Part shown: piece by piece, positions 43,846 through 52,852 of the stretch
How positions within the stretch are numbered: position 1 is the first letter of the stretch
How the letters are laid out: each line of letters begins with the position of its first letter
Assembly: GCA_013349615.1 (NCBI GenBank)
Contig: DUZJ01000016.1
Coordinates: 1 to 53,005, forward strand
Reading direction: 5' to 3'
Length of the DNA: 53,005 nt
From: Planctomycetota bacterium
GTDB lineage: Bacteria; Planctomycetota; Phycisphaerae; Sedimentisphaerales; Anaerobacaceae
The notes under the pieces: generated by a model
Databases searched by the model: none
Seen by the model: only the letters and a program-made list of their open reading frames with translations
What the model was told of the DNA's origin: nothing
Program-made: the position numbers and the translations under genes

Positions 43846-44316
43846 ATGTCGCTTCGTGTAAAACTGGAAGATATCATCGAAGGCCTGGAGTTTCAGTCAG
43901 ATGAAAGTCAATCATTTCTGGACAAAAGAACCGGCCAGGTAGTCCTTATCAACGAAGAAGAGCAAAATGCCGCTGAAGATGACGAACCAATCGAAGATTT
44001 TCCGGATTGGCAGCAGGACCAGGTCAGAATCGCCAAAGAAATAATAGATGAAACCGGTGATTACATCCCATTGCCCTCAAAGTTTGACATTCATGAGTAT
44101 AGCATTATGGAAAAGTTTTGCCTGTCCCTAAATGATTCCGAAATGAGTGACACTCTTTATAGCTTAATAAAAGGCAGCGGTGCGTTTCGGCGTTTCAAAG
44201 ATGCTATACAAGACTATGGCATCGCAGATGACTGGTATAACTACCGCAACAATGCGCTAAGAGAAATCGCCATCGAGTGGTGCCAAGCAAACGCCATTGA
44301 GTTCGAGAATAGTTAA
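43846..44316 (+). CDS. UPF0158 family protein
   Basis: A 156-aa acidic protein. DIIEGLEFQSDESQSFLDKRTGQVV, followed by RIAKEIIDETGDYIPLPSKFDIHEYSIMEKF and GAFRRFKDAI.. WYNYRNNALREIAIEWC, matches UPF0158 (PF03682), a family without known function. GGAGG lies upstream of the ATG. It is divergent from amrS, with about 95 bases between the starts. Confidence 0.85.
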   Translation: MSLRVKLEDIIEGLEFQSDESQSFLDKRTGQVVLINEEEQNAAEDDEPIEDFPDWQQDQVRIAKEIIDETGDYIPLPSKFDIHEYSIMEKFCLSLNDSEMSDTLYSLIKGSGAFRRFKDAIQDYGIADDWYNYRNNALREIAIEWCQANAIEFENS

Positions 44317-44455
44317 ATCAAAGATTTATCATTAGCTTTGTAAAAATCCGCTCAATCTGCGCAAAATGCCCACCATAATCTTTACCACGTCCTTCACCTT
44401 CTGTCTCATGGAATAGCCCATCAAGACTGCGTCTCACCGAGGCTTTGCTCTTTTT

Positions 44456-44962
44456 TCACTCCCTAATTCGACACTCGCTCGCAATAAGAGCATATAGCTG
44501 CAGGCCCATTGCTGTTACCGATGCAATGCCACCTGTGAAAGCTAAGAACCACCATCCAATACCAACATGGTCCCAATAGAATTTTGATTTTATGAAAGGC
44601 CAATAGTAGGTGATGAGATAGTAATCAACTAATCCTCTAAAAAGAACATGCGTGATAAAACACAGCGTTAGTATAAATGTGCAGCATTTGGAATATCCAA
44701 TTGCCAGGGCTATTATTGAACAAACCGCCACTAAAATAAGTACAAAGCCTCCAAGCGGAAATAATATCTCTGCATTTTGCCAATTGATCCCACAATGGAG
44801 TTTATGCATTTGAGTCCAGTAAAACTCGAGGTGCAAATCACCGGACCTGTAAGCATCGGCTCGAACCGGAGTCAGAGAAGCATATATACAAAGAATGGCA
44901 ATAATCTTATATATCCAACTGTACTTTCTCTTCCCTGGTACCCTTTTTTCTACTACCATCAT
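44456..44962 (-). CDS. Small membrane protein of unknown function
   Basis: A 168-aa protein with about four hydrophobic segments (residues about 17-35, 67-90, 93-112 and 130-160) and a Cys/His-containing loop after the first (HLEFYWTQMHKLHCGINWQ). It begins 6 bases downstream of the flavo-FeS fusion stop, so it may be the last gene of that operon. No family is recognised. Confidence 0.65.
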   Translation of the reverse strand: MMVVEKRVPGKRKYSWIYKIIAILCIYASLTPVRADAYRSGDLHLEFYWTQMHKLHCGINWQNAEILFPLGGFVLILVAVCSIIALAIGYSKCCTFILTLCFITHVLFRGLVDYYLITYYWPFIKSKFYWDHVGIGWWFLAFTGGIASVTAMGLQLYALIASECRIRE

Positions 44963-44968
44963 ATTCCC

Positions 44969-47836
44969 CTAATCAAGACGATACGCGTCTGCCATAATTA
45001 TGATCGGATGAATCGCCGAGCAATTGCTTATATGCTCTATCTGCATTTTGCAGGCGGCGCATTCTGTTAACACGTTTTTGACCGACGATTTGTCAAGGGC
45101 TTGTTTTAACCTCGCAGCTATCTGCGATGAAAGCTCGTAATTCTTCTTCTGCATACCGAACGTCCCGGCAAGGCCGCAGCAGCCGGCATTTAAGTCAACC
45201 ACCTTCAAACCGCAAAGCTTATCCAAAAGCTCAATACTCGCCCCCTCACCGCCAATAGCAAGCAAATGGCACGGCAAATGATACACAAATTCCCCTGATA
45301 TTGGTTTTGTCGCAGGCTTCAACTTGTTCTGCCTAAGCAGACCATATATATAATTCATCAACTCATAAGTATTCTCCGAGACAAGCTCGGCATCTTCGCC
45401 GGCAACAAAATGACGCAGTTCCTGTTTTAGACACAGCGCGGCACTTGGCTCAGAACACACAACTTTATAACCATCACGAACCACCTTGGCCAGATGCTTG
45501 ACATTAAACGATAAATCGCTGCGTGCCCTCTTTACGCCTCCATACACAATGGCCGGCAGTGGAGCCGGCCGCTGCTTCGGCAAAATCACATCAATCCCAT
45601 TTGCCCGAAGAACTTCCAGCACAGCAAATCCCAGGTCGAGGTCGTTATAATTCGCGTATGTATCCACAAAATAAGCCACTTTATCGACCGGATTCTCTAT
45701 CGGCTCACGAGCTTCCAGATATTTACGCCCTGCCTTTGTGAAGGAGCCGCGCTTAAACTTGGGCATACATCTTCGTTTATCGATGCCGGCAGACTTCTCC
45801 AAAAGCCACTTGAAAGCCGGCAACTGCATAAAGAAATTCGAGACGGGTGAGAAAATACTGCCTAACACACTAAGATAGCGATTGTGACTTAAGACAAGCT
45901 CGGCACACCGCAACCCTTTTCGCTTTGCGTACTCTGCTCGTGCCACAGTTATCAGTCTGGAAATATCAACCCCTGAGGGACATTCCAGCAGGCAGGCCTT
46001 GCAATTAACACACAAATCCAAAAACTTTCTAAACTCCGGCGATTCAAAATCCCTATCATCCAACTGCCCTGTCGCCCAGAAATGCAGTATATTAACTTTC
46101 GCCCGTGAGCTGCCCAATTCCTCACCCAACGCACGAAAAACCGGACACATCCGCAAAGCAGATTCGTGACTTAGACAAAGCCCGCAACCGTAGCACTGCT
46201 CAAGCTCAGAACGCAGCTCATCTTTATCAAAAAGCATCTCCGTTTTGAGTCTTTCCGGCAAAAACTTGTGTTCCGCCCTCAGATTCTTGACCATAACATC
46301 AGCGTCACTGTTGATGATTTTGCCTGGGTTCATCAAACCATCCGGGTCGAAAACACCCTTGATTCTGCACAACAATTCATAATACTCGTTACCGTATTGC
46401 CGTTTTATAAAAGCCGCCCTCACCAGCCCTTCGGCATGCTCACCGCTAATTGAACCGCCCAGCGACCAGGCCAGTTCGAAGACCTCATTTGCCACCGACC
46501 GCATCTTCTCCACGTCAGACGGCTCACTCAAGTCCAGATATGGCCGTATATGAAGAAGGCCATCCCCGGCATGGCCGTAAGAGGGCATCGCAATATCGTA
46601 TCGCTTCCCAATCTCCTGCAAGCCCGAAATATACTCACCGAGCCGCTCATTTCCGACGGAAACATCCTCCATAAATTCCGCCGGGTGCTTCCTACCCTTT
46701 TTTCTATAAAGCAAAGGCCCGGCATCATTACGCGACTTCCACAAACGTTGCTGTTGCTCAACGTCAAAGACAATGGTCCGTCCACAAGCCAGTGCCCCAA
46801 CTGCCGAATCTGTATTTTCTATTTTCTCTCTTACCTCGTTTTGTGTTTGACCGGAATGCTCAACCAAAAGAACCACAGCAGCACCCGCAGGCAAAACGTC
46901 ACGATATTCCGGCAGGGCCTCAAAAGCCAAATCAATTAAACTCTTATCCATCAACTCGCACGCCGAGGCGCCACTATTGACAATAACCGGTACAGCCCGC
47001 GCCATTTTCTCAAGGGAATCAAACTCAAGCTGCAACAAGGCCTTTGCCACCGGTACTGCAACAGTCTTAAGGACGATTTTCGTAAAAATAGCCAGTGTTC
47101 CCTCCGAGCCTGCTAACAGCCTGGCTAAATCTATTCTTCCGTTATGACAAATTCCGGCGATATTATAGCCGCTGCGATTTCGCCCGGCTTTAGGCAGTGC
47201 CTTATTGATAACCGCGCCCTTGCCCGAAAGGATGGATATGCAGCTCTTTGCAACTGAAGCAGCTCTGTTGTTATCTGTTTGAGCCGGGTCAAAATCATTT
47301 TCGAATTCAACCACACTGCCGTCAGCCAAAACCGCTTCGATACTTTCCACATGGTCACAGATATAACCATACTCAAGGAAATGAGCGCCGGTGGAATTAT
47401 TTGCAACGCACCCCCCTACCGTCGCCCGGTTACTGCTGGATGGTTCGGGCCCGATTTTTCTGCCGTACCCGGCCAGGCATTCATTTAAATCATCCAGGAC
47501 CACGCCAGGTTCACAAACTGCTCTTTTTCCGTCATCATCAACACTAATGACCCTGTTCATATACCGGGTCATATCAAAGACTATACCGCTGCACAACGCT
47601 TCCCCCGCTAAGCCGCTTCCCGCCCCACGAGCAGCAACAGGTATGCCCCTGGCACCGGCATATTCAACAACAGCAACTACGTCCTTACTATCACGCGGTG
47701 CAACGATACAGCCAGGAACTATCCTGTAAATGCTGGCATCGGTACTGTAGGCAGCCCTGTGCAATATATCAGCAAAAACATCGCCTCGGACAACTTTGGC
47801 CAAATCGGCCGCAACTTGCTCCGGCTTCTCAAGCAT
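44969..47836 (-). CDS. GlcD-GlcF type FAD/4Fe-4S oxidoreductase fusion
   Basis: A 955-aa protein of the FAD-linked oxidase / Fe-S class. The N-terminal half (about residues 1-530) is a VAO-type flavin domain: AARGAGSGLAGEALCSGIVFD, PGVVLDDLN, TVGGCVANNSTGAHFLEYG, AGSEGTLAIFTKI, YGHAGDGLLHIRPY and GEHAEGLVRAAF. The middle has two 4Fe-4S motifs (CYGCGLCLSHESALRMCPVF; CVNCKACLLECPSG). The C-terminus is a CCG domain (LPCHLL, AGCCGLAGTFGM, ECAACKMQIEH). Such fusions usually oxidise D-lactate or glycolate into the quinone pool; the exact hydroxyacid cannot be told. It begins 8 bases after mlaF in the same direction. Confidence 0.9.
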   Translation of the reverse strand: MLEKPEQVAADLAKVVRGDVFADILHRAAYSTDASIYRIVPGCIVAPRDSKDVVAVVEYAGARGIPVAARGAGSGLAGEALCSGIVFDMTRYMNRVISVDDDGKRAVCEPGVVLDDLNECLAGYGRKIGPEPSSSNRATVGGCVANNSTGAHFLEYGYICDHVESIEAVLADGSVVEFENDFDPAQTDNNRAASVAKSCISILSGKGAVINKALPKAGRNRSGYNIAGICHNGRIDLARLLAGSEGTLAIFTKIVLKTVAVPVAKALLQLEFDSLEKMARAVPVIVNSGASACELMDKSLIDLAFEALPEYRDVLPAGAAVVLLVEHSGQTQNEVREKIENTDSAVGALACGRTIVFDVEQQQRLWKSRNDAGPLLYRKKGRKHPAEFMEDVSVGNERLGEYISGLQEIGKRYDIAMPSYGHAGDGLLHIRPYLDLSEPSDVEKMRSVANEVFELAWSLGGSISGEHAEGLVRAAFIKRQYGNEYYELLCRIKGVFDPDGLMNPGKIINSDADVMVKNLRAEHKFLPERLKTEMLFDKDELRSELEQCYGCGLCLSHESALRMCPVFRALGEELGSSRAKVNILHFWATGQLDDRDFESPEFRKFLDLCVNCKACLLECPSGVDISRLITVARAEYAKRKGLRCAELVLSHNRYLSVLGSIFSPVSNFFMQLPAFKWLLEKSAGIDKRRCMPKFKRGSFTKAGRKYLEAREPIENPVDKVAYFVDTYANYNDLDLGFAVLEVLRANGIDVILPKQRPAPLPAIVYGGVKRARSDLSFNVKHLAKVVRDGYKVVCSEPSAALCLKQELRHFVAGEDAELVSENTYELMNYIYGLLRQNKLKPATKPISGEFVYHLPCHLLAIGGEGASIELLDKLCGLKVVDLNAGCCGLAGTFGMQKKNYELSSQIAARLKQALDKSSVKNVLTECAACKMQIEHISNCSAIHPIIIMADAYRLD

Positions 47837-47844
47837 CGCTGGTG

Positions 47845-48729
47845 CTATTCCTCAAAATCACGAGGAAGAAACTGGGCTTGGAAAATAGTTCCGCTTGCCC
47901 GCAGAACTGCAAGGTCGTCCTCGTTAACCTGGCCATTAATGAACTGCTGAACGACAGGATGGGGATGATTACGAATATGTTCGTCATTGCCATCGGCAAT
48001 AATTTTGCCGTGATGCAGCATAATAATACGGTCTGCTATCTTGTAGGCGCTTGTCATATCATGTGTAACAACAACACTCGTCACGGCAAGCTCTCTTTGC
48101 AGCTTCAAGATAATCTCATTGATGACATCGGCACGAATAGGGTCCAGCCCAGTAGTCGGCTCATCATATAAAACCACTTCCGGATTTAATGCAATAGCCC
48201 TTGCTAATGCCACCCTCTTCCGCTGACCACCTGAAAGATTGGCGGGATAAAAACTCTGAAAACCCTCAAGACCAACCATAGCCAGTTTGGTCTTTACAAG
48301 CTCCTCAACCTGACTCCAATCCTCTATCTCAAAATGCTGACGTATCGGAAACGTTATATTCTCAGCAACGCTAAGACTATCAAACAAAGCCCCTCCCTGG
48401 AAAAGAAAACCGAAACGGGTACGTACTCTGTTTAATTCCTTTTCATCCAGATTATCGATTCGCCGCCTTTTAAAATATACCTCACCCGAACTCGGCCGCA
48501 GCAGCATTATCAAATGTTTTACCAAAACAGTTTTTCCACATCCGCTCGGCCCAATAACAACTGTAGTCTTGCCCTTCTCTATTGTCAGAGAAATACCATC
48601 CAGAACGACATTTTCACTAAACTTTTTCGTAAGGTTCTTAAGGACAATTATACCGTTCCTGTCACTGACGGACTTCCCGCTTCTCTTACCGTCCTTTTTC
48701 ACTTTCCGCTTATCTTTATCTACCATCAT
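47845..48729 (-). CDS. mlaF: ABC transporter ATP-binding protein, MlaF type
   Basis: A 294-aa ATPase of phospholipid/toluene-resistance MCE transporters. Walker A GPSGCGKTVLVK, Q-loop (FGFLFQGGALFDSLSV), signature LSGGQRKRVALARAIALN, Walker B VVLYDEPTTGLDPI and H-loop VVVTHD. The FQGGALFDS segment is typical of MlaF. The start is the ATG at 48729, sharing its A with the mlaE stop (TGATG); a longer frame into mlaE is rejected. A lysine-rich N-terminal extension of about 25 residues precedes the domain. Confidence 0.93.
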   Translation of the reverse strand: MMVDKDKRKVKKDGKRSGKSVSDRNGIIVLKNLTKKFSENVVLDGISLTIEKGKTTVVIGPSGCGKTVLVKHLIMLLRPSSGEVYFKRRRIDNLDEKELNRVRTRFGFLFQGGALFDSLSVAENITFPIRQHFEIEDWSQVEELVKTKLAMVGLEGFQSFYPANLSGGQRKRVALARAIALNPEVVLYDEPTTGLDPIRADVINEIILKLQRELAVTSVVVTHDMTSAYKIADRIIMLHHGKIIADGNDEHIRNHPHPVVQQFINGQVNEDDLAVLRASGTIFQAQFLPRDFEE

Positions 48730-49538
48730 CAAACCAGACTTCTTACCGGCCAAAATGTATTGTAAATCGCTTTGAAAATCACCGCCAGCGCATAATCCAG
48801 TGCCAGTATCGAAATAAAGCTGGCCACAAACGCCTCCGTGCAGGCCTGTCCTACACCGTGCGCACCTTCCTTGCACGTAAAGCCCTTATAACAGCTAATA
48901 ACCGCAATAGCTGCTCCAAAGAAAAAGCCCTTTATCACGCCAACGACCACATCCCATAGTTCTACGCCTGAGGCGCTAAAACTCCAATACGCCCAACTGT
49001 TAATCTTGAACTGAACAACGCCCACAAAATAGCCTCCTAAAATACCTAACAAATCCGCGTATATAATCAAAGCAGGGGTCAGCAGCAAGCACGCTAAAAC
49101 TCTTGGTGCGACCAGATACCGAATTGGGTCTGTGCCCATACTCCTGACCGCATCAATCTGCTCAGTAACGTTCATCGTCCCCAATTCAGCCGTCAAAGCC
49201 CCTCCAACGCGTCCAGCTAACATAACAGCCGCAAGCACAGGCCCTAATTCCTTCACAACTGATATATTAATCAAAACACCCAGCCGCTCTTCCAGGCCCA
49301 TACTCGCAAGCTGGTCATATGCCTGAACCCCCAATATCATCCCAACGAACGCACCCGTTATCATTATAATTGGAACACTGCGAACGCCGATTAAATTCAT
49401 TTGTGTCCAGATTAAAGGATACGCCCTGGTTGTAACACAGCTTCGTGTGGATGCAACCATCGTCTGCCAGACAAACCTTCCAAACCTCCCTGCATTGCCC
49501 ACATGAGCTATCGTTCTTGCACCAACTATCTCAATCAT
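48729..49538 (-). CDS. mlaE: MlaE-family ABC transporter permease
   Basis: A 269-aa inner-membrane permease (DUF140). Motifs: GAFVGMILGVQAYDQLASMGLEERLG, ELGPVLAAVMLAGRVGGALTAELGTMNVTEQIDAV and MGTDPIRYLVAPRVLACLLLTP, plus five membrane helices. It pairs with the downstream mlaF by a one-base overlap. No MlaD (MCE) or MlaC gene follows, unlike in E. coli; the oxidoreductase gene comes next instead. Confidence 0.95.
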   Translation of the reverse strand: MIEIVGARTIAHVGNAGRFGRFVWQTMVASTRSCVTTRAYPLIWTQMNLIGVRSVPIIMITGAFVGMILGVQAYDQLASMGLEERLGVLINISVVKELGPVLAAVMLAGRVGGALTAELGTMNVTEQIDAVRSMGTDPIRYLVAPRVLACLLLTPALIIYADLLGILGGYFVGVVQFKINSWAYWSFSASGVELWDVVVGVIKGFFFGAAIAVISCYKGFTCKEGAHGVGQACTEAFVASFISILALDYALAVIFKAIYNTFWPVRSLV

Positions 49539-50217
49539 AATATTTCATTCCCAACAAGACTGCTCCTACGATAAATTACCAATCCAAACCACAATAGTAA
49601 ATCGTCAAAAATCAATAGTCAATTGAAAACCAGCAGTTCTGCTCCTCCTTTTCTGTCGATATCACTGATGTACGGAGCACATATACCCCTACCAATCGAC
49701 CGATAAATACTCCCATGCGGTTCGTTTATAATTTCACTACGCTTGAACATATCAACAAACCGACTATGCATAATTTTTTGTTCATCACAATCACGGTCCT
49801 TTTCTGTGTATGTACGAGAACGTTAAATAAATGTTGTACAAACCATCGTCCATAATCCGGCTATGGAAAGCCATTCACCTCGGAACAATGTCCGTCTCAA
49901 ATATCCGGGCTATTCCCATTTCTGCACAGATATGCCACAATAACGGACTTCCGATAACCAACAAAAAATACCACTTCCTATAAGCATAAGCACAAGCACA
50001 ATATGATATTCATACAAAAGCTATAAGAATCTGGGCTATTTCATACGAGCTTCTCCATTTTGCCTATTTTAACTAAAGTTTGTCCGCAGCATCCACCGAT
50101 ACCTAAATTGCTGATTAAGATAATGTTGCCTATCTTAACATTCGTAATGGTTTATAAAGGCCTATATGGGAAACAGGGCAATATAGCACAGATTAAAAAG
50201 GAAATTGCGATAAAAAA
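49539..50217. other. 679-base intergenic region
   Basis: Between divergent mlaE and the B12-binding-like gene. Apart from an mlaE promoter (49594-49622) I find no gene, strong hairpin or repeat array. The sequence is AT-rich with no sustained frame. Confidence 0.6.
49594..49622 (-). promoter_or_regulatory. Possible promoter of mlaE
   Basis: On the minus strand TTGACT (49622-49617), a 17-bp spacer and TACTAT (49599-49594), about 55 bases before the mlaE start. Confidence 0.5.
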
Positions 50218-50946
50218 ATGATAAACAAAGGCATTCTTGAACGTTATTTAGACAGCTTACTCTTGGGGGATAGAAATCGCTGCCGAGCCGTTATAGAAGA
50301 AACCCTGCAGAGCGGCACGCCAGCCAACTCGGTTTACGTTGATGTAATATGGCCCATTATGACAGAAATGGAGCAGCTACTCCGCTCAGACACGATCACT
50401 CCAACCCAAGAGCATTTAGGCACGCGAATTAACCGCACAATTGTGGACCAGCTCCAAAACAAACTGCCACGTCGACCGAGCAAAAACAAAAAAATAGCCG
50501 TTTGTTGTGCCCCAAACGAACTTCAGGAACTCGGCGCTCAAATGATGGCCGACCTGTTTGAAAGTGACGGCTGGAAAGTAAGATTCCTCGGCGGCGGACT
50601 AACTAAAGACGACATCCTTTCCTTCGTCAACGAATACGCTCCCGATATACTGCTAATCTATGGCACCAGGCCAAAACAAGCACCTGAGATTCGGCAGCTA
50701 ATAGATATCATAAAGGATGTAAACGCCTGGCCTCATATGCGAATTATGCTTTCCGGCGGCGTTTTCAATCGAGCTGAGGGACTCTGGGAAGAAATCGGTG
50801 CTGATTTATTCGCCGCTACAGCCTTTGAGGCGCTCCAGGTAGCTTCGAGCGATGTCAAAACGGACTTCACTAACCACAGAACGATAAACCGCCGGAAAAA
50901 AAGAAGACGGCAGACAACACAAACCGTTCCAGTACGGGTCGGATAA
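50218..50946 (+). CDS. B12-binding-domain-like protein lacking the usual His
   Basis: A 242-aa protein with the two-part layout of cobalamin-binding regulators and methyltransferase carriers. A helical cap covers residues about 1-80 (ERYLDSLLLGDRNRC, YVDVIWPIMTEM). A Rossmann-like domain follows (KKIAVCCAPNELQELGAQMMADLFESDGWKVRFLGG, LLIYGT, RIMLSGGVFN, FAATAFEAL). The canonical DxHxxG that supplies the lower His ligand reads E101-L-Q103-E-L-G106, so His is replaced by Gln. A basic tail (RRKKRRRQ) ends the protein and could touch nucleic acid. It could bind B12 base-on, or another ligand. Neighbours give no further clue. Confidence 0.75.
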   Translation: MINKGILERYLDSLLLGDRNRCRAVIEETLQSGTPANSVYVDVIWPIMTEMEQLLRSDTITPTQEHLGTRINRTIVDQLQNKLPRRPSKNKKIAVCCAPNELQELGAQMMADLFESDGWKVRFLGGGLTKDDILSFVNEYAPDILLIYGTRPKQAPEIRQLIDIIKDVNAWPHMRIMLSGGVFNRAEGLWEEIGADLFAATAFEALQVASSDVKTDFTNHRTINRRKKRRRQTTQTVPVRVG

Positions 50947-51021
50947 AGTCAAATTAGAAATAATGCTGATTCTTCGCTTCGCCCTTTGATTTTTTCAGGA
51001 CTTCTCTCGATATGACGGTCG

Positions 51022-52584
51022 TCATTTTGCGTCTTTTTGCAGTTTGTAATCAACGGAGTCTGTGAGGGCGAGCCAGGAGGCTTCGATGATGTTCTCTGAA
51101 ACGCCGACAGTGCCCCAGATGTCGGTTTTGTCCCGCGACTCGATTATTACACGGACACGAGCAGCAGTTCCGGCTCTGGCATTGACCACACGAACCTTAT
51201 AATCAATCAGTTGTACGTCCTTTATGGCAGGGTAGATATTTTCGAGGGCCTTTCGTAAAGCGGCATCGAGTGCGTTTACCGGGCCATCCCCTTCGCCGAC
51301 GACGTGCTGAACCCTATCGCCGATCTTCAGCTTGACTGTGGCCTCGTTTACCATCTCGCCGGTGGTGCGTCTTTCCACGGTTACATAATACTTTACAAGC
51401 TCAAACGACGGCTTGAAAGTACCCATAATCCTTCTTACCAGCAGGTCGAAGGATGCGTTCGCGGCCTCGAATTGGTAACCTTCGCTTTCAAGCTCCTGGA
51501 CACGTTTAAGTATCATCTGAGCCAATTTCCTGTCCTCGGTGATTTTTGCCTTTTCGAGCTCGGCCAAGACGTTTGATTTGCCGCTGAGTTCAGAGATAAG
51601 AAACCGGCGTTCATTGCCGATAACGGCAGGGTCAATGTGCTCGTATGTGCGTTTATTTTTCCGCAGGGCATCTACGTGCAAGCCGGCTTTGTGAGCGAAA
51701 GCGCTTTCACCAACATAGGGCATATTCATTACAGGCATCAGATTGCCAATTTCGAAGATGAAACGAGAAACCTCTGTTAGCGTTTTTATCTTTTCGGGGC
51801 TGAGGACGTCAATGCCCATTTTAAATGCAAGATTAGGTATAACTGTGCAGAGATTGGCATTGCCGCACCGCTCGCCAAGACCGTTTACGGTGCCCTGTAC
51901 ATGGCGGGCACCAGCTCGAACGGCAGCGAGGGTATTGGCGGTGGCACAATCACTGTCATTGTGAGTGTGGATGCCGACTGTCAATGGGCTGAATTTCTCG
52001 CACACGATTCTTGTGATTTCGTAGACCTGGCCAGGCATCATGCCGCCATTCGTATCACAAAGCACGAGCACATCGGCACCAGCCTTGGCGGCGGCAGCGA
52101 GGACCCTCATTGCATACTCGGGATTATTCTTGTAGCCGTCGTAGAAATGCTCGGCATCGAAAATGGTCTCGATACCGTGTTTTTTGATGTACTCGATGGA
52201 CTCGGCGCAAATAGCCTTGTTTTCATCGAGCGAACAGCCGAGCACATCTGTTACGTGCATATCCCAAGCTTTGCCGACCAAAGTAGCGGCGGCAGTCTTG
52301 CAGGCAAGGATTGAGGTGAGCGAGAGGTCGTCGGAAACGTCCGAATCGGCTCTTCGGGTGTTGCCGAAAGCAACGATTTTTGCCGTCTTTAGGCCGAGTT
52401 TCGCTGCCTGCTGGAAGAACTCCATCTCCTTGGGATTGGAAGCTGCAAAACCTCCTTCAATATAATCGAGGCCAAGCTCATCAAGGCGCCCGGCAATTGA
52501 GAGCTTGTCTTCGAGCGAGAAACTAACACCTTCAGCCTGCATGCCATCACGAAGAGTTGTGTCGTAGAGTTTTATTTTGCCCAT
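51022..52584 (-). CDS. cimA: (R)-citramalate synthase
   Basis: A 520-aa acetyl-CoA:pyruvate condensing enzyme of the isopropylmalate synthase family. The TIM barrel begins with KLYDTTLRDGMQAEGVSFS and holds YIEGGFAASNPKE, LCDTNGGMMPG, GIHTHNDSDCATANTL and GTVNGLGERCGNANL; the C-terminal LeuA regulatory dimer domain follows (GTVGVSENIIEASWLALTDSV). The VHVGESAFAHKAGLHVDAL-like segment is PYVGESAFAHKAGLHVDAL. It fits TIGR00977 CimA, giving 2-oxobutyrate for isoleucine without threonine. The ATG at 52584 (MGKIKLYD) is the family start; the frame is open to 52671. Allosteric feedback by isoleucine is expected. Confidence 0.93.
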   Translation of the reverse strand: MGKIKLYDTTLRDGMQAEGVSFSLEDKLSIAGRLDELGLDYIEGGFAASNPKEMEFFQQAAKLGLKTAKIVAFGNTRRADSDVSDDLSLTSILACKTAAATLVGKAWDMHVTDVLGCSLDENKAICAESIEYIKKHGIETIFDAEHFYDGYKNNPEYAMRVLAAAAKAGADVLVLCDTNGGMMPGQVYEITRIVCEKFSPLTVGIHTHNDSDCATANTLAAVRAGARHVQGTVNGLGERCGNANLCTVIPNLAFKMGIDVLSPEKIKTLTEVSRFIFEIGNLMPVMNMPYVGESAFAHKAGLHVDALRKNKRTYEHIDPAVIGNERRFLISELSGKSNVLAELEKAKITEDRKLAQMILKRVQELESEGYQFEAANASFDLLVRRIMGTFKPSFELVKYYVTVERRTTGEMVNEATVKLKIGDRVQHVVGEGDGPVNALDAALRKALENIYPAIKDVQLIDYKVRVVNARAGTAARVRVIIESRDKTDIWGTVGVSENIIEASWLALTDSVDYKLQKDAK

Positions 52585-52852
52585 AGCTAATCTCGTATAC
52601 GTATATCCATTTATGCGTACATCAAACCGTTCTGTTAGCTCATCCGGTTGCCCCGGTATTACTATGCTCAAGAATTTATTCTACTCCTGTGGGGTGAAAT
52701 GTAAAGGAAAATCGTAGGGTACGGCGTTTGACAGGTTATTGATGGTAGAAAATTTTTTTTGTAAAGTTGTTGAATTTCTTGATACGATTAGATAGAAGTA
52801 AGGGTTTATGTAAATATTGATAACAAGTGTAGCATATTTGGCCTTTGATAAG

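Noticed and set aside
48730..48876. Longer mlaF start within mlaE
   Set aside because: The extension is out-of-frame mlaE sequence, Cys/Gly-rich, and the TGATG overlap gives a better start.
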